DNA of 62,329 nucleotides from Bacteroidota bacterium (GTDB taxonomy: Bacteria > Bacteroidota > Bacteroidia > Bacteroidales > B18-G4). Location: contig JAHJRE010000193.1 in assembly GCA_018831055.1 (NCBI GenBank), positions 1 to 62,329 on the forward strand. The letters are read 5' to 3'. Position numbers and translations under genes: made by a program. The notes below the pieces were generated by a model. That model saw only the letters and a program-made list of their open reading frames with translations, ran no database searches and had not been told where the DNA came from. Shown one piece after another: positions 8,829 to 19,400 of this stretch; within the stretch, counting starts at the first letter, position 1; every line of letters begins with the position of its first letter.

Positions 8829-11800
8829 TTATTTCTGGATAATGATCGGCTTTTGAATTGCCTTTCCATTATTCTCAATCATGAGGAAATACATACCTTC
8901 AGCATAGTTGTCCAGATTCAGCCTTTCCTTGAATTCACCATTGACATTCACGTTGTTCTTTTCGAACATAGCTTCTCCAAGGGTATTAAGTACCCGGATA
9001 TTAATGGTAGCAGGACTGTTACTTGAGAGGTAAATATTAAAGTTTCCGTTATTCGGGTTTGGATAGATCTGAATACCGATATTATTCAGATTATCACTGA
9101 TTCCGAATGTGTTTTCAATGGTAACGTTCATGTTTTGGGAAACCGGTCCGTTTCCGCAATCGTTGGAGCAGTAAACATTGATATTTGCTGTTCCGGTGAA
9201 GGACTGATCCCAGGTGAGGGTTGCTTCTGTTCCGGCAATATCAATATTGGTAACGGCATTTGCAGGATCAACACTCCAGGTATATCCGGTAGCTCCACTG
9301 ACCTCTTCGGTAGCGTAAGTTGAAGCAGGTTCAAGGTATGCATCCACCTGAGCGGGTCCGGAAGGTTGTACCGGTTGAGCAGGCAAGCTGGTTACATTCA
9401 TGGTAATGTTATCTGAAACAGCCGGATAAGGCATTGTGCAATCAAGGCTGGAATACAATTCGCAAGTTACCTCATCGCCATTGGCAAGGGTTGTGGTTGT
9501 GAATGTACTGCTGTTGTCGCCGGCTTCAACGCCATTAACTTTCCACTGATATATAGGTTCTGTTCCCGGATTAACAGCGGTTGCGGTAAATTCAACCTCG
9601 TCACCTTCACAAATTTCGCTGTTTCCTGAGATGCTCACGGAAGCGACCTGGGAAGGATTAACTGTCATCACGATCTGGTTCGACATAGCCGGATTATTAT
9701 TGGTGCAGTATTCCGATGAACTTAGTTCACAGGTAACCACATCCTGATCGGCCAAATCGGTAGTTGTGAATTCCTGAGTGTTTTCTCCAACAACATAACC
9801 ATTGATATACCAGGTGTAAACAGGGGTTGTTCCCGGGTTAACCGGGATTGCAACGAAAGTTATTTCATGACCCTGGCATACTGTTGTAGTTTCTGTTTCA
9901 ACGCTGACATCAACATCAACGTATTCATGAACGGTGATCGTGATTTCGTCAGACATAACCGGATTAACGGTAGCGCAAGGTTCTGATGACAGCAGTTCAC
10001 AGGTCACGACATCATTGTTTGCCAATGTAGTCAGATATATTGTATCGTTGTCTTCGGCTATCTGATTTCCGTTGATAAACCAATGCAATACCGGGCTGCT
10101 GCCTTCGTTCACGCAGGTTGCTGTGAACATAACTTCTGATCCGGCACAGATCTCAGTGATGCTGGCTTCAATATCAACAGAAGGTTCAACGATTTCGAAA
10201 ACATTGATAAAGTCGGGGATGGTTTTCGTATCGGTTGAATATTGGTTGGATACTTCGAGGGTTACATCGAAAGCTCCGGGATTGCTGAACACGATACCGG
10301 TAGGATTCTGCTCGGTAGAAGTTGCCGGTTCGCCACCTTCAAAGGTCCACAACCATGAAGTTGCGTCTCCATTAGTGAGGTCGGTAAAATTAATAGCACC
10401 GCCCTGACATGTTTGGGTTGTATCTGCAGTGAAGTTGGCCATTAGAACGTCTTCAACCGGTACGAGAGCTTCATAGCGGAAATAGTTCTGTTTGGTAACC
10501 GTGATAAGCACTTCGTTACCAATTTGCAGGGTAACACTGAGAGGAATCACAACCTGTCCAAGAGCAGCGGTAGCAGTACCGATCAGTGCTCCGTTGCGGG
10601 TTACACCAATGAGAGAACCGGGAAGTGCAGACACTATAATGCTGGTGCTTCCGGGTGCAAATGAAGGATCATGCTGCACGACGTTATTCTGCGGCATATT
10701 GTAATAAACCTGTGTAAAGGCATCACCATGGTGGTGGAAGAGATGATATGTAACTTCCTTGTTTCCTGTGTTATAGGGCCAGGTTGATTGTTTCAGGAAG
10801 TATTTACCGGCTGCATTTCCGAATGCGGGGCGTACGTCCCTGGAAGCAGGAGTGGTGCCATAATCGGGCATGAAGTTTGTCCACATATTGTCGATCATTC
10901 CCCATACATAGGTGTCATTAACAAAGGAATAAGAAGTTTCCGATGCAGCGGTTACGCCCAGGGCTCCTGCGTTTTGGCCGTTCTTTGTATGACGGTGGAA
11001 TTTTTCGGCAAAACATTCATTAGACCAATTGTATTTACCGGTAAGACAGTTAATGGAAAATACCCAGATAAGGTCTTCGTTATCAAGGCTGTTGATGTTG
11101 GAGTTGGTATAGGAAGGCTCTCCCCATCCTGTTTCCATACCATGGTCACGGTGCATCATCATGAATGAACCTGCATTGATGGTGTTATTGATAGCAGTGG
11201 CATTACCGCCGCTCCATCCGCCAAGCATATTCGGGGTAGCAGGGATGTATCCGAGTCCGTTGGGTCCGAAATAGTCTACTACGGTTTGAGTATTCTGGGC
11301 TGTTGACCAGGTTGTTCCCGGGCTTCCGGAATAGATCTCATTGATCCTCTCAACATCTTTTCCAAGAACATTTTTCCAGAATCCGCCAACGGATTCGGCG
11401 CAGATCTGGAACCAACGCTCGGTCTGCCATCCGCAGGCAGTGATCGGTGTATCATAATAATGCTGGTTTACCGGTGGGTTTCTTTCATAATCCAGTGCTT
11501 TGGTAACCATAACCTCAAGCTGGTCATAGTTGTTTGCGGTAATACGGGCAAAAACGACATCGGGCATATGGTCCCCGTTTACGTCTGCATAAATGTTATC
11601 GGAAGCACAATAATTATCATAGATGGGAGCAATGATATTCACGCTGCCATTGGTTCCGTAGTCACCCAGCAACAAGCAGGCTGCCGGCGGAATGGACCAG
11701 TTGTTGTAAGCATTGTTAATGAAAGCTTCAATAGCAGTGGTAGTATTTCCTCCTACTTCAGAAATGGTAAAAACTTTGGTAAGGATACCCTGGTTTGTAC

Positions 11801-12611
11801 GGAAGGTTTTCAATGAGTCAGCCCATTGCTGGAAATCAGCTCCGTCGGGAGAAATGATGATATATTCACATTCATCGTCGTCACGGTTGCCATTCAGCAG
11901 TCTTTTTGAATAATCAATTTCAGGAAGAGCATCATGATTCAGTAAAGCATCTTCAAGAATTGGGTCCCAAAAACGGCTTCTGAGCCTTTCATCGCCAAAC
12001 TGCCCATTACCTCCCTCGAAAGAAATACTTACTTCAATATCCCTGTAAACAACAAGTTCTTTGGTTACCGGATTATATTGGTAGGGTGTGATACCCAGCA
12101 TGGTAACATCAACACCTCTTATGGAAGCCGGTTCCGAAAGCATAATAGGCTGAGCCGGATAGAAGGCGTTAGTACTATAAATAACGGGATCCTTTTCATA
12201 GACCAGATTATCCTCGGTCTCCAATGGGATTACCGGAGCCGGTGCGAGGTTGATGTTGCGGAAAGTCTCTGTTCTGACACTGACAATGTTCAGAACCGGC
12301 GTGGCTCCCTGTGGAATGGCAATATAACGGCCATTTCCCGGAAGATTGGGAGCTCCTGCTTCATTGGGAAGGTATACCTGTGGCATGTTGAGGACGTGCA
12401 TGCTTTCACCGTTAATTTCCATGATGTTCAGACTGAATTCCTGAACGGAAAAGATTACGGAAACATCTGTAGTCCTGGATTGTGCCAGGTTAAATCCCTG
12501 ATTTCCCCAGCTATCGTTGTATTTGTGGTTTTCTGCCTGAATACCGGCGGAAAACAGAATAGCAAGGAAGAGAGCAAGTGTAGTAAAAAATCTGTTTTTC
12601 ATAGGTTTCAT
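8829..12611 (-). CDS. Gingipain-like C25 protease with PKD and three Ig-like repeats, T9SS (about 1260 aa)
   Basis: Secreted C25 endopeptidase paralogous to the genes at 514 and 12704. The ATG at 12611 is chosen because it opens a good signal peptide (MKPMKNRFF ...), has an AGAGAAG purine tract just upstream, and lies downstream of a -7 element at 12667; an in-frame ATG at 12662 would sit at the transcription start. The next ATG (12602) is also possible. With this start, the catalytic His is 490 (HRDHGMETGW) and Cys 522 (SINCLTGKY). After the protease come a PKD domain (FTDLTNGDATSWLWTFEGG), three tandem repeats of about 85 residues, each with a Cys pair and a VTCEL(S/Y)SS motif, one more Ig-like unit, and a T9SS domain (IQIYPNPNNG ... 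KPIIIQK). It lacks the EGGDTW module of its paralogues. Confidence 0.93.
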   Translation of the reverse strand: MKPMKNRFFTTLALFLAILFSAGIQAENHKYNDSWGNQGFNLAQSRTTDVSVIFSVQEFSLNIMEINGESMHVLNMPQVYLPNEAGAPNLPGNGRYIAIPQGATPVLNIVSVRTETFRNINLAPAPVIPLETEDNLVYEKDPVIYSTNAFYPAQPIMLSEPASIRGVDVTMLGITPYQYNPVTKELVVYRDIEVSISFEGGNGQFGDERLRSRFWDPILEDALLNHDALPEIDYSKRLLNGNRDDDECEYIIISPDGADFQQWADSLKTFRTNQGILTKVFTISEVGGNTTTAIEAFINNAYNNWSIPPAACLLLGDYGTNGSVNIIAPIYDNYCASDNIYADVNGDHMPDVVFARITANNYDQLEVMVTKALDYERNPPVNQHYYDTPITACGWQTERWFQICAESVGGFWKNVLGKDVERINEIYSGSPGTTWSTAQNTQTVVDYFGPNGLGYIPATPNMLGGWSGGNATAINNTINAGSFMMMHRDHGMETGWGEPSYTNSNINSLDNEDLIWVFSINCLTGKYNWSNECFAEKFHRHTKNGQNAGALGVTAASETSYSFVNDTYVWGMIDNMWTNFMPDYGTTPASRDVRPAFGNAAGKYFLKQSTWPYNTGNKEVTYHLFHHHGDAFTQVYYNMPQNNVVQHDPSFAPGSTSIIVSALPGSLIGVTRNGALIGTATAALGQVVIPLSVTLQIGNEVLITVTKQNYFRYEALVPVEDVLMANFTADTTQTCQGGAINFTDLTNGDATSWLWTFEGGEPATSTEQNPTGIVFSNPGAFDVTLEVSNQYSTDTKTIPDFINVFEIVEPSVDIEASITEICAGSEVMFTATCVNEGSSPVLHWFINGNQIAEDNDTIYLTTLANNDVVTCELLSSEPCATVNPVMSDEITITVHEYVDVDVSVETETTTVCQGHEITFVAIPVNPGTTPVYTWYINGYVVGENTQEFTTTDLADQDVVTCELSSSEYCTNNNPAMSNQIVMTVNPSQVASVSISGNSEICEGDEVEFTATAVNPGTEPIYQWKVNGVEAGDNSSTFTTTTLANGDEVTCELYSSLDCTMPYPAVSDNITMNVTSLPAQPVQPSGPAQVDAYLEPASTYATEEVSGATGYTWSVDPANAVTNIDIAGTEATLTWDQSFTGTANINVYCSNDCGNGPVSQNMNVTIENTFGISDNLNNIGIQIYPNPNNGNFNIYLSSNSPATINIRVLNTLGEAMFEKNNVNVNGEFKERLNLDNYAEGMYFLMIENNGKAIQKPIIIQK

Positions 12612-12666
12612 AACTTCTCTTAAATTTGATGATAGGTGATCAATTATTAACATAAAATTCATGGTA

Positions 12667-12674
12667 CAAAAATA
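12667..12674 (-). promoter_or_regulatory. Bacteroidota -7 promoter element (TATTTTTG)
   Basis: Minus-strand match to TANNTTTG, 55 bases before the preferred start at 12611. Possible -33 elements are TTTG at 12691-12694 (16-base spacing) or CTTG at 12695-12698 (20-base spacing). It gives the 8829-12611 gene its own transcript despite the 41-base gap to the next protease gene, and argues against translation starting at 12662. Confidence 0.5.
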
Positions 12675-12703
12675 ATTAATTGTCGGATAACAAACAAGTT
12701 ATA

Positions 12704-15700
12704 TTATTGTAATACAATTATTTTCCGTGTTATCACTGAATTATCATTTCGTATTTTACACAGATACATACCTGCAGGAATATTTCCATTTTCAGAGAGA
12801 TTGAAAATAAAATTATGTGTTCCGGCAAGTACATTTTTCTCCATAAGAGTGAGGAGGTGCTGCCCATCCAATCCGTACAGGTCTATACTTAGCCTTGAGT
12901 CGGAATTAGTGAACACTTCGATACCCAGGACATCCTTAACCGGATTAGGGAATACCATTGCGTTTGCTCCATTATTTTGGATCGCCGGTAATTCGTTGTC
13001 ACCGGTAACAATATTTCCAAAAAAATCGAGGATTTGATAAACCAGTTCCTGTTTAGTGGATGGGAAATCGCTATCGACAAGCGAGCCCATTTCAAAGGAA
13101 GCTCCTACGGTCTTGTAAGTGCCTTCATCATAGGCAACAGCACAAGCGTATCCTGGGACAGGGCTTTCCATGATGGTAAAGGCATCACCGGTGGGTTCCA
13201 GGTAATAATCGTTATAGGTTGAGGAACCGTTCACATCAAAGACCATGTTTTCAGTGAATGTTCCCGGCATCCCAAAGATTGTATCAAATTCGAACCAGGT
13301 ATCATGTACTGAAGAAATGTTGAACATCGGATGCAGGCTGGTTTGGGGATCATCGTACCAGGTTCGGCGGCCTTCGAGATAAAGCCGTCCGCCATTATCC
13401 AGGTAATCAGCCAGGATTCCGGCTTCCGTTTCACTAAGCTGGTGACCGGTAAAGATTATTCCCAGGAAGGTGAATACCGATTTGTAGATTCCAAGGTCTT
13501 CCGGGAAAGTGGTTGAGTAATGTGCGATCAGGTCCATGTTACCAAAGACTTCAAGAATATCCGGACCGCTATTGTGGTTTGGATCCAGGTCGAGTAGAAG
13601 AGCTGCATATTGACCGATGATGATATCAAATGAATCCGTCATGGAAATATTATAATCGGCATTGGCAGAAAACTCAAACATTGCATTAAATCCCCCCGGT
13701 GTCGAGGCATCGGCAGAAACATTGAATTCTTCAGTCACGGTCTCTCCGGCCTGAATAATCCCGTAGTTCAGGTTGTTGGTGTTAATGGTCACGTAAGAGT
13801 CATTACATGAAAGGTCTCCGATAACATTGTAAGCTTCAGCGCCTCCATTGTTTATGATCGAAAGTGAAAAGTCGGCAGTTTCACCCGGATCGAGCCTGTT
13901 ATTGCCATTACCTTCAGCATCCTGGATAATATATTCTTCAAATACCAATACCGGGGCATGGGCTTTGATCAGAAAACTGCTGTACCAAACACTGTCGCCA
14001 TCGGTTGATTTCAAAGTGAAATATACCATATGTCCATCCGGTATTTCGGGATCAGTCGCAAATGAAAAGGCATCCTGAACAGTAGTCGATTCATGTGCAG
14101 CAATATTTCCGTATGATTCGGTGCTGTCGGTAATACTTATGTAAGCATCCTGCGACCGTAAAATGGCAGTCACATTCTCGGCATCAATATTTCCTACATT
14201 CTGAACGGTTATGGTAAGCAGGACAGAGTCAATATAATCCAGGACATTATTGTTGTTCCCATGAATATCATTGATCTGATAATCCTGGAAGATAACATAG
14301 GGAATATCCGGTGAAATGACGGGGACTTCACTGTGATAGCGAAGGTAATTGGTTTTTGTAATCACCACATCCAATATGGTTTCCGGCACCTGAGGTTCTA
14401 TGGGAATGATAACCGGTAGTCCTGTTGCAGTGGCAGTTGCCAGGAATTCTCCGTTTATGGAAAGACCGATAACTGCTCCTGAATCTGCCGTAACCTCAAA
14501 ATAATTGATACCTCCGACAAGAACGCTGTTGTGTAAAACTGTCAGGTTCTGAGGAACTTCCGAATACAAGGTCAGGAATGCATCGCCATGATGGTGGAAA
14601 AGATTGTACGTTACTTCCTTATTTCCTGTATTGTAAGGCCAACCCGATTGCATCAGGAAGTATTTTCCTGCAACGTTCCCGAAGGCAGGAAATAAGCCTC
14701 TGTGATCAGGAGTGGGGGTAAAGTCGGGCAAAAAGTCGGGCCACAAATGATCATATAGCCCCCAAACGTAAGTGTCGTTAACGAAAGAATAAGATACTTC
14801 TGAAGCCGCGATCAGTCCCAAAGCACCAAATTCGGAACGGTGGAACTTTTCAGTGAAGCATTCATTTCCCCAGTTGTATTTTCCTGTAAGGCAGTTAACA
14901 GAAAAAACGAAACAATATTCGGTATTGGTAAGTCCGTTTATGTCGCTGTTGTGGTATGAAGGCTCTCCCCAACCGGTTTCTCCACCATGGTCACGGTGTT
15001 GCAGTATGAATGCTCCATCATTAATGGCATTGTTAATCATAGTAGCATTACCACCCCACCAGTCGCCGAGGTCGGAAGGAGAAGCAGGGATGTATCCAAG
15101 TCCGTTAGGTCCGAAAACATTCATGATAGTTCCGGTATTGGTGGCAGTGGACCAAGGGTCTACCGACGGATTTCCGTCGTAAACCTCATTGATCCTGACG
15201 GGATTTTTTCCCTGTACATGCTTGAAATATCCTCCCACAGATTCGGAACAAATCTGGAACCAGCGTTCCGTTTGCCATCCAAGGGCAGTGATGGGATGAT
15301 CATAAAAGTCAGGATCCATGGGCGGAGTTCTCTCATGCGTGAGATTTTTTCCGATCATATGGCTCAAATGCGTGTCGTTTTGCGCAGTAATCCTGGCCAT
15401 AATGATATCGGCCATGCCATTTCCGTTTACATCACCGTAGATATGGTCAGATGCACAATAAGAATTCCAAATGGGAGACATGATGCCTGTAGAGGAAGTA
15501 CCATAGTCGGCAAGGATAAGGATGGCGACAGGCGGAATATCCCATGTATTGTATGCGTTGTTGATGTAAGCTTCAACAAGATTAGCGCTGTTACCTCCAA
15601 TTTCCGTGGTTGTTACTATGTTGGTGAAGATACCCTGCATATTCCTGAACCGGCGCAGAGAGTCAGCCCATGACAGGAAAACCGGGTCATCCGGGGAGAT

Positions 15701-16444
15701 AATCAGGTATTCGCACCCTGTATCACGGCCTTGCGGATTTGAGTTGGAGGAATAATCCATTTCAGGCAGTGCTTCATAATTTACCAGGACATCCTGCAAA
15801 ATGGGGTCGAACCATCGGCTGCGCAAACGTTCGTCACCATAAACACCGTTACCGCCATTGAAACTGATATCAATAATGAGGTCGCGGTAAACAATCAGCT
15901 CTTTGGTTACCGGGTTGTATTGAAAAGGCGTTATCCCAAGGGTGGCTGTTTCCACTCCCCTTATAATGGTTGGTTCACTGAGGACAAAAGGTTCTTCAGG
16001 ATAAAAAGCATTTTTTGTGTAGATTGCCTGATCCTTTGAATAATGCAGGGGATTTTTATCCGTATCCAGCGGAATACGGGGGGCCGGGGCAATATTAACT
16101 CCCTGGTATACTTCCTTTCTCATGCTTACTATGCGCAGAGAAGGGTTTGATCCATTGGGAATGGCAATGAAATGACCTGATCCTGGAAGATCAGGAGCCC
16201 CTTCGTTATTTGGAAGGAGGCTGCCCGGCATAGAAATGCTTTTCAACATTTCTTTCCCTACTTCAACATCATTCATCGAAAATTCCTGTAATGAAAAGGT
16301 AAGGGTAAGCAATTCAGGTGAAGTGTAAACGGCTTCCATCCCCTGTGCTGCCCAGGAGTCGGAATAAGAAATTTGCTGTGCTCTGCTACCTGACCATTGT
16401 ATCATAATCAGGAGGCCCAGGGCAAGATGTAAGTGTTTCGTCAT
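12704..16444 (-). CDS. Gingipain-like C25 protease with shared EGG module and T9SS domain (1246 aa)
   Basis: Secreted C25 endopeptidase. Signal peptide about 1-23 (ends SGSRAQ), then a propeptide to about 240. Catalytic His486 (HRDHGGETGW) and Cys518 (SVNCLTGKY) are both present. The loop after EKFHR is about six residues shorter than in the paralogues, which read HTKNG there. Two CARDB-like repeats (NxNNxLDYID, NxNNRLDPGE) precede the module shared with the M14 proteins at about 945-1145 (LDLDPNHNSGP ... YLEGRRTW ... GASFEMGSLVD), followed directly by a T9SS domain (VFPNPVKDVLG ... RKIIVLQ). It has no Ig repeats. It starts 28 bases after the upstream M14 gene stops, with no terminator between them, so it is probably the third gene of an M14-M14-C25 operon: endopeptidase and exopeptidases made together. 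Confidence 0.93.
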   Translation of the reverse strand: MTKHLHLALGLLIMIQWSGSRAQQISYSDSWAAQGMEAVYTSPELLTLTFSLQEFSMNDVEVGKEMLKSISMPGSLLPNNEGAPDLPGSGHFIAIPNGSNPSLRIVSMRKEVYQGVNIAPAPRIPLDTDKNPLHYSKDQAIYTKNAFYPEEPFVLSEPTIIRGVETATLGITPFQYNPVTKELIVYRDLIIDISFNGGNGVYGDERLRSRWFDPILQDVLVNYEALPEMDYSSNSNPQGRDTGCEYLIISPDDPVFLSWADSLRRFRNMQGIFTNIVTTTEIGGNSANLVEAYINNAYNTWDIPPVAILILADYGTSSTGIMSPIWNSYCASDHIYGDVNGNGMADIIMARITAQNDTHLSHMIGKNLTHERTPPMDPDFYDHPITALGWQTERWFQICSESVGGYFKHVQGKNPVRINEVYDGNPSVDPWSTATNTGTIMNVFGPNGLGYIPASPSDLGDWWGGNATMINNAINDGAFILQHRDHGGETGWGEPSYHNSDINGLTNTEYCFVFSVNCLTGKYNWGNECFTEKFHRSEFGALGLIAASEVSYSFVNDTYVWGLYDHLWPDFLPDFTPTPDHRGLFPAFGNVAGKYFLMQSGWPYNTGNKEVTYNLFHHHGDAFLTLYSEVPQNLTVLHNSVLVGGINYFEVTADSGAVIGLSINGEFLATATATGLPVIIPIEPQVPETILDVVITKTNYLRYHSEVPVISPDIPYVIFQDYQINDIHGNNNNVLDYIDSVLLTITVQNVGNIDAENVTAILRSQDAYISITDSTESYGNIAAHESTTVQDAFSFATDPEIPDGHMVYFTLKSTDGDSVWYSSFLIKAHAPVLVFEEYIIQDAEGNGNNRLDPGETADFSLSIINNGGAEAYNVIGDLSCNDSYVTINTNNLNYGIIQAGETVTEEFNVSADASTPGGFNAMFEFSANADYNISMTDSFDIIIGQYAALLLDLDPNHNSGPDILEVFGNMDLIAHYSTTFPEDLGIYKSVFTFLGIIFTGHQLSETEAGILADYLDNGGRLYLEGRRTWYDDPQTSLHPMFNISSVHDTWFEFDTIFGMPGTFTENMVFDVNGSSTYNDYYLEPTGDAFTIMESPVPGYACAVAYDEGTYKTVGASFEMGSLVDSDFPSTKQELVYQILDFFGNIVTGDNELPAIQNNGANAMVFPNPVKDVLGIEVFTNSDSRLSIDLYGLDGQHLLTLMEKNVLAGTHNFIFNLSENGNIPAGMYLCKIRNDNSVITRKIIVLQ

Positions 16445-16472
16445 TGGGTGAAGTTTGATTAATACTTTGTAT

Positions 16473-19400
16473 TTAGTTTACAATTAGTTTTCCGGATATT
16501 GACATATCTTTATTTATGAGTTTGTAAAGATAAATACCTGGATGTAAATAACCAGCATTATTTTTCAGTTCAATGGTGGTTTTTTGCGTTCCAAAACCTG
16601 GTAAAGTGATTTTTTCCTTCAATACACAGTTTCCTGAAATATTGTACAGGATGAAATCCAGGTTACAGGGATCATTATTTTTTGTTTCCAGGATAATTGA
16701 CTCATTTGCGGGATTGGGATAAATCAGGAAATTATCAGTAAGAGTTTTCTGGTCAGGGTTTCCGGTAAGTATCCCTCCAAAAAACTCCAGGATAGCTTCC
16801 ATCAGCAAGGTTTTAGTGGATTGTCCATCGATGAGTCCCCCAAATTCAAATGAAGACCCAACGGTTTTATAATATCCTTCGTCGTTGGCAATGCTGTTGC
16901 AATATAGTGGTACCTGGTTCCTGAAAAGTTCAAAGGCATTATCGCCGGATAAGGAAAGCCGGTCTACGCTGGTTTCATCCCCATTATATTGAAAGATCAT
17001 GTTGCTTGCAAACCCGCCTTCCTGGCCAATGATTAACCCGGGGTCGTTATATCCGTTGTGAATACCGGTAATCCCGAACATAGAGTGGACGGTGGTAGAT
17101 GGGTCGTTAAACCAGGTATCGCCACCCTCCAGGTAAAGTCTACCTCCTGCACTAAGATAATCTGATAAAAGGGTTCCTTCTGTGGTGGTGAGAACATGAT
17201 TATTTCCCATCATCCCAAGGCAAACGAAGATGCATTTATATAATCCGGGATTTTCAGGAAGAGTGGTAGCATAAACCGGGTTTATTCCAAGTTCTTCCAT
17301 ACTGGTGATCATCATTGGGCCGGAGTTTGTGTTTCCATCCAGATCAGCCACGAATACAGGTAACTGACCTATAAAATACTGCAGCGGAAAATCAAAGGTA
17401 TACAATCCATTGTTGGAGGAAAGGTTAAGGTTGAATTCTGCTGTTTCCCCGGCCGGTGAGGAAAAATCGGCATAAAGTTCAAAAGAACCTTCAGCAGATT
17501 CTCCCTGAAGTATATTCCCGAAATGATAAGTATTTTGAGTAATGGTAAGATATGGATTTGTTGTTGTCAGTGTTCCTGTTGTGGTCATGGCATCCATATT
17601 ACCAAAATTTTCGATGATGACTTTCAATAGAACATTTTCGCCAGGGTCAATGCGGCCGTTCCCATTGCCGGCACTATCATCAATCCATGAATCCGTCAGC
17701 AAAAGGTATACCCCCCAGTTTTGAAAAGGATTTTTAATAGCATCAAGATCAAATCCTGCATCCATACCGGAGGAGGGTCCATCGCCGTCATCTTTGATTT
17801 TAAAATATCTGGCCTGGTTTAGTCCGGTTACACTCAGGTCGAATTCCTGGGTACCTATTCCGGAGCCTATTTGAATCCAGGGTCCATCCATGGTATTTCC
17901 TGCGTAAATGTCATAGCCTTCCGGAGAGTTATCTCCCTCATACACGATAATATCATTCCCTGAAAGATCCAGGATGGCTTTGGACATTTCAATGACAATC
18001 CATCCGCTTTTCCCGAGGGAGTAAAACACCTGGTCGGGGCTTCCGATAACGGCCGGGGTGTTTCCTTCATCCAGGAAATTGTTACCTGGGATCTGGCAAC
18101 TGATTACCCTGTAAGCATACCGGTCAGGGGTATCTGCCGGGGTCATCAGGAAATTTATTTGGGTATAATCCTGGTCATTTACAACGATGTTTTCGATGGT
18201 CATTTTCTGGTAACCGTCAGCAACAGCAGTTGCAGAATAGGTTCCGCTCAGGACAAATTTCTGAAAATCGCCAACGAGAGAATCGGAGTATACCGGGAAA
18301 AAGTCGTCAATGAAAACAGCAGCCTGCAAAGGTTTTCCGTTGGTTGCATCTCTTACAAAGCCTCTGATACCGTATGCGGAGTATTCGGTCAGGGCAAGCA
18401 TAGAAGGTTCGTTGATGTTGTAATAATACATGATCTGGGAAACCGGAGGTTGTTTTATATAAGAAATCTCCATGGCAACCCCGTAATTGCCCATAACTCC
18501 ATAGCTGGTTTCTACTGAACCTCCGTTGGTCGGGTATAACTGGTATCCTGGGAAATACTCGAGATCATCATAACCTGAGCTGCTTGAGTAAAGGTTTCCC
18601 AGGAATTCGTTCTCATCATCTTCAGCACAGGGATTGGATCTGTAATACCAGGGATACAGATATGCTTCCGTACCACTGTGATAGCTTATGTGAATATTGA
18701 AGTGATTATCAAGCATGAATGAGCGCAGTGCTTTTGTCTCCTGCTGGGAGTAAGCAGAGGGACTATAACCCCAGGCATCCCACATATAGCCCCAGTCGCG
18801 GTTAAGATCGATACCGTTGGCATTGTATCTTGTCATGTTTTCCCTGCCGTCGGGATTGACAAGGCAATAGATCCAGATCTCCCGGTTGTCGACCATGTCA
18901 GTGATATAAGGATCATTTCCGTATTTCAGGCAAAGCATTCTGGCAAATCTTACCAGGTTTTCTGCTCCTCCGATTTCATCACCATGGATGCTACCATCAA
19001 AACCTATCTCTGGTTCAGCCTGGTCAAATTGTACACTATCGCTTATCTTCAGAGCAGATAATTCCCTGCCTTCTACGCTGATCCCGAAAACCTCCTTTTT
19101 GCATATGGAAGGAAAGTTCATAGCCAGGCTGTCCATCAGTGCGATAACTTCCTCATAGGAATGATATTCAGCCCTGGTCTCCCAGAATCCTCTGTAATGT
19201 TGATTCAGATCCGGAATAGTAATTTCAAAGGGGAGCCCTTTTTCCTGTAAAATGGCTAATTCTTCAGGGATCAGGTACAGGATAGCGTATTCCCGGTAAA
19301 TATCACCCTGAAAACGCATGGAAGCAAGGAAAGCAGCATCCTTAGGATCCTGCAACGGAACCTTTACCTCCATTTCTTTATCTCTCCAGCCCGTTTGAGC

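Noticed and set aside
508-16000. Many plus-strand frames of 60-230 codons opposite the protease genes
   Set aside because: They lie antisense to strongly supported coding sequence, have no family motifs or start signals, and are expected by chance opposite long genes.
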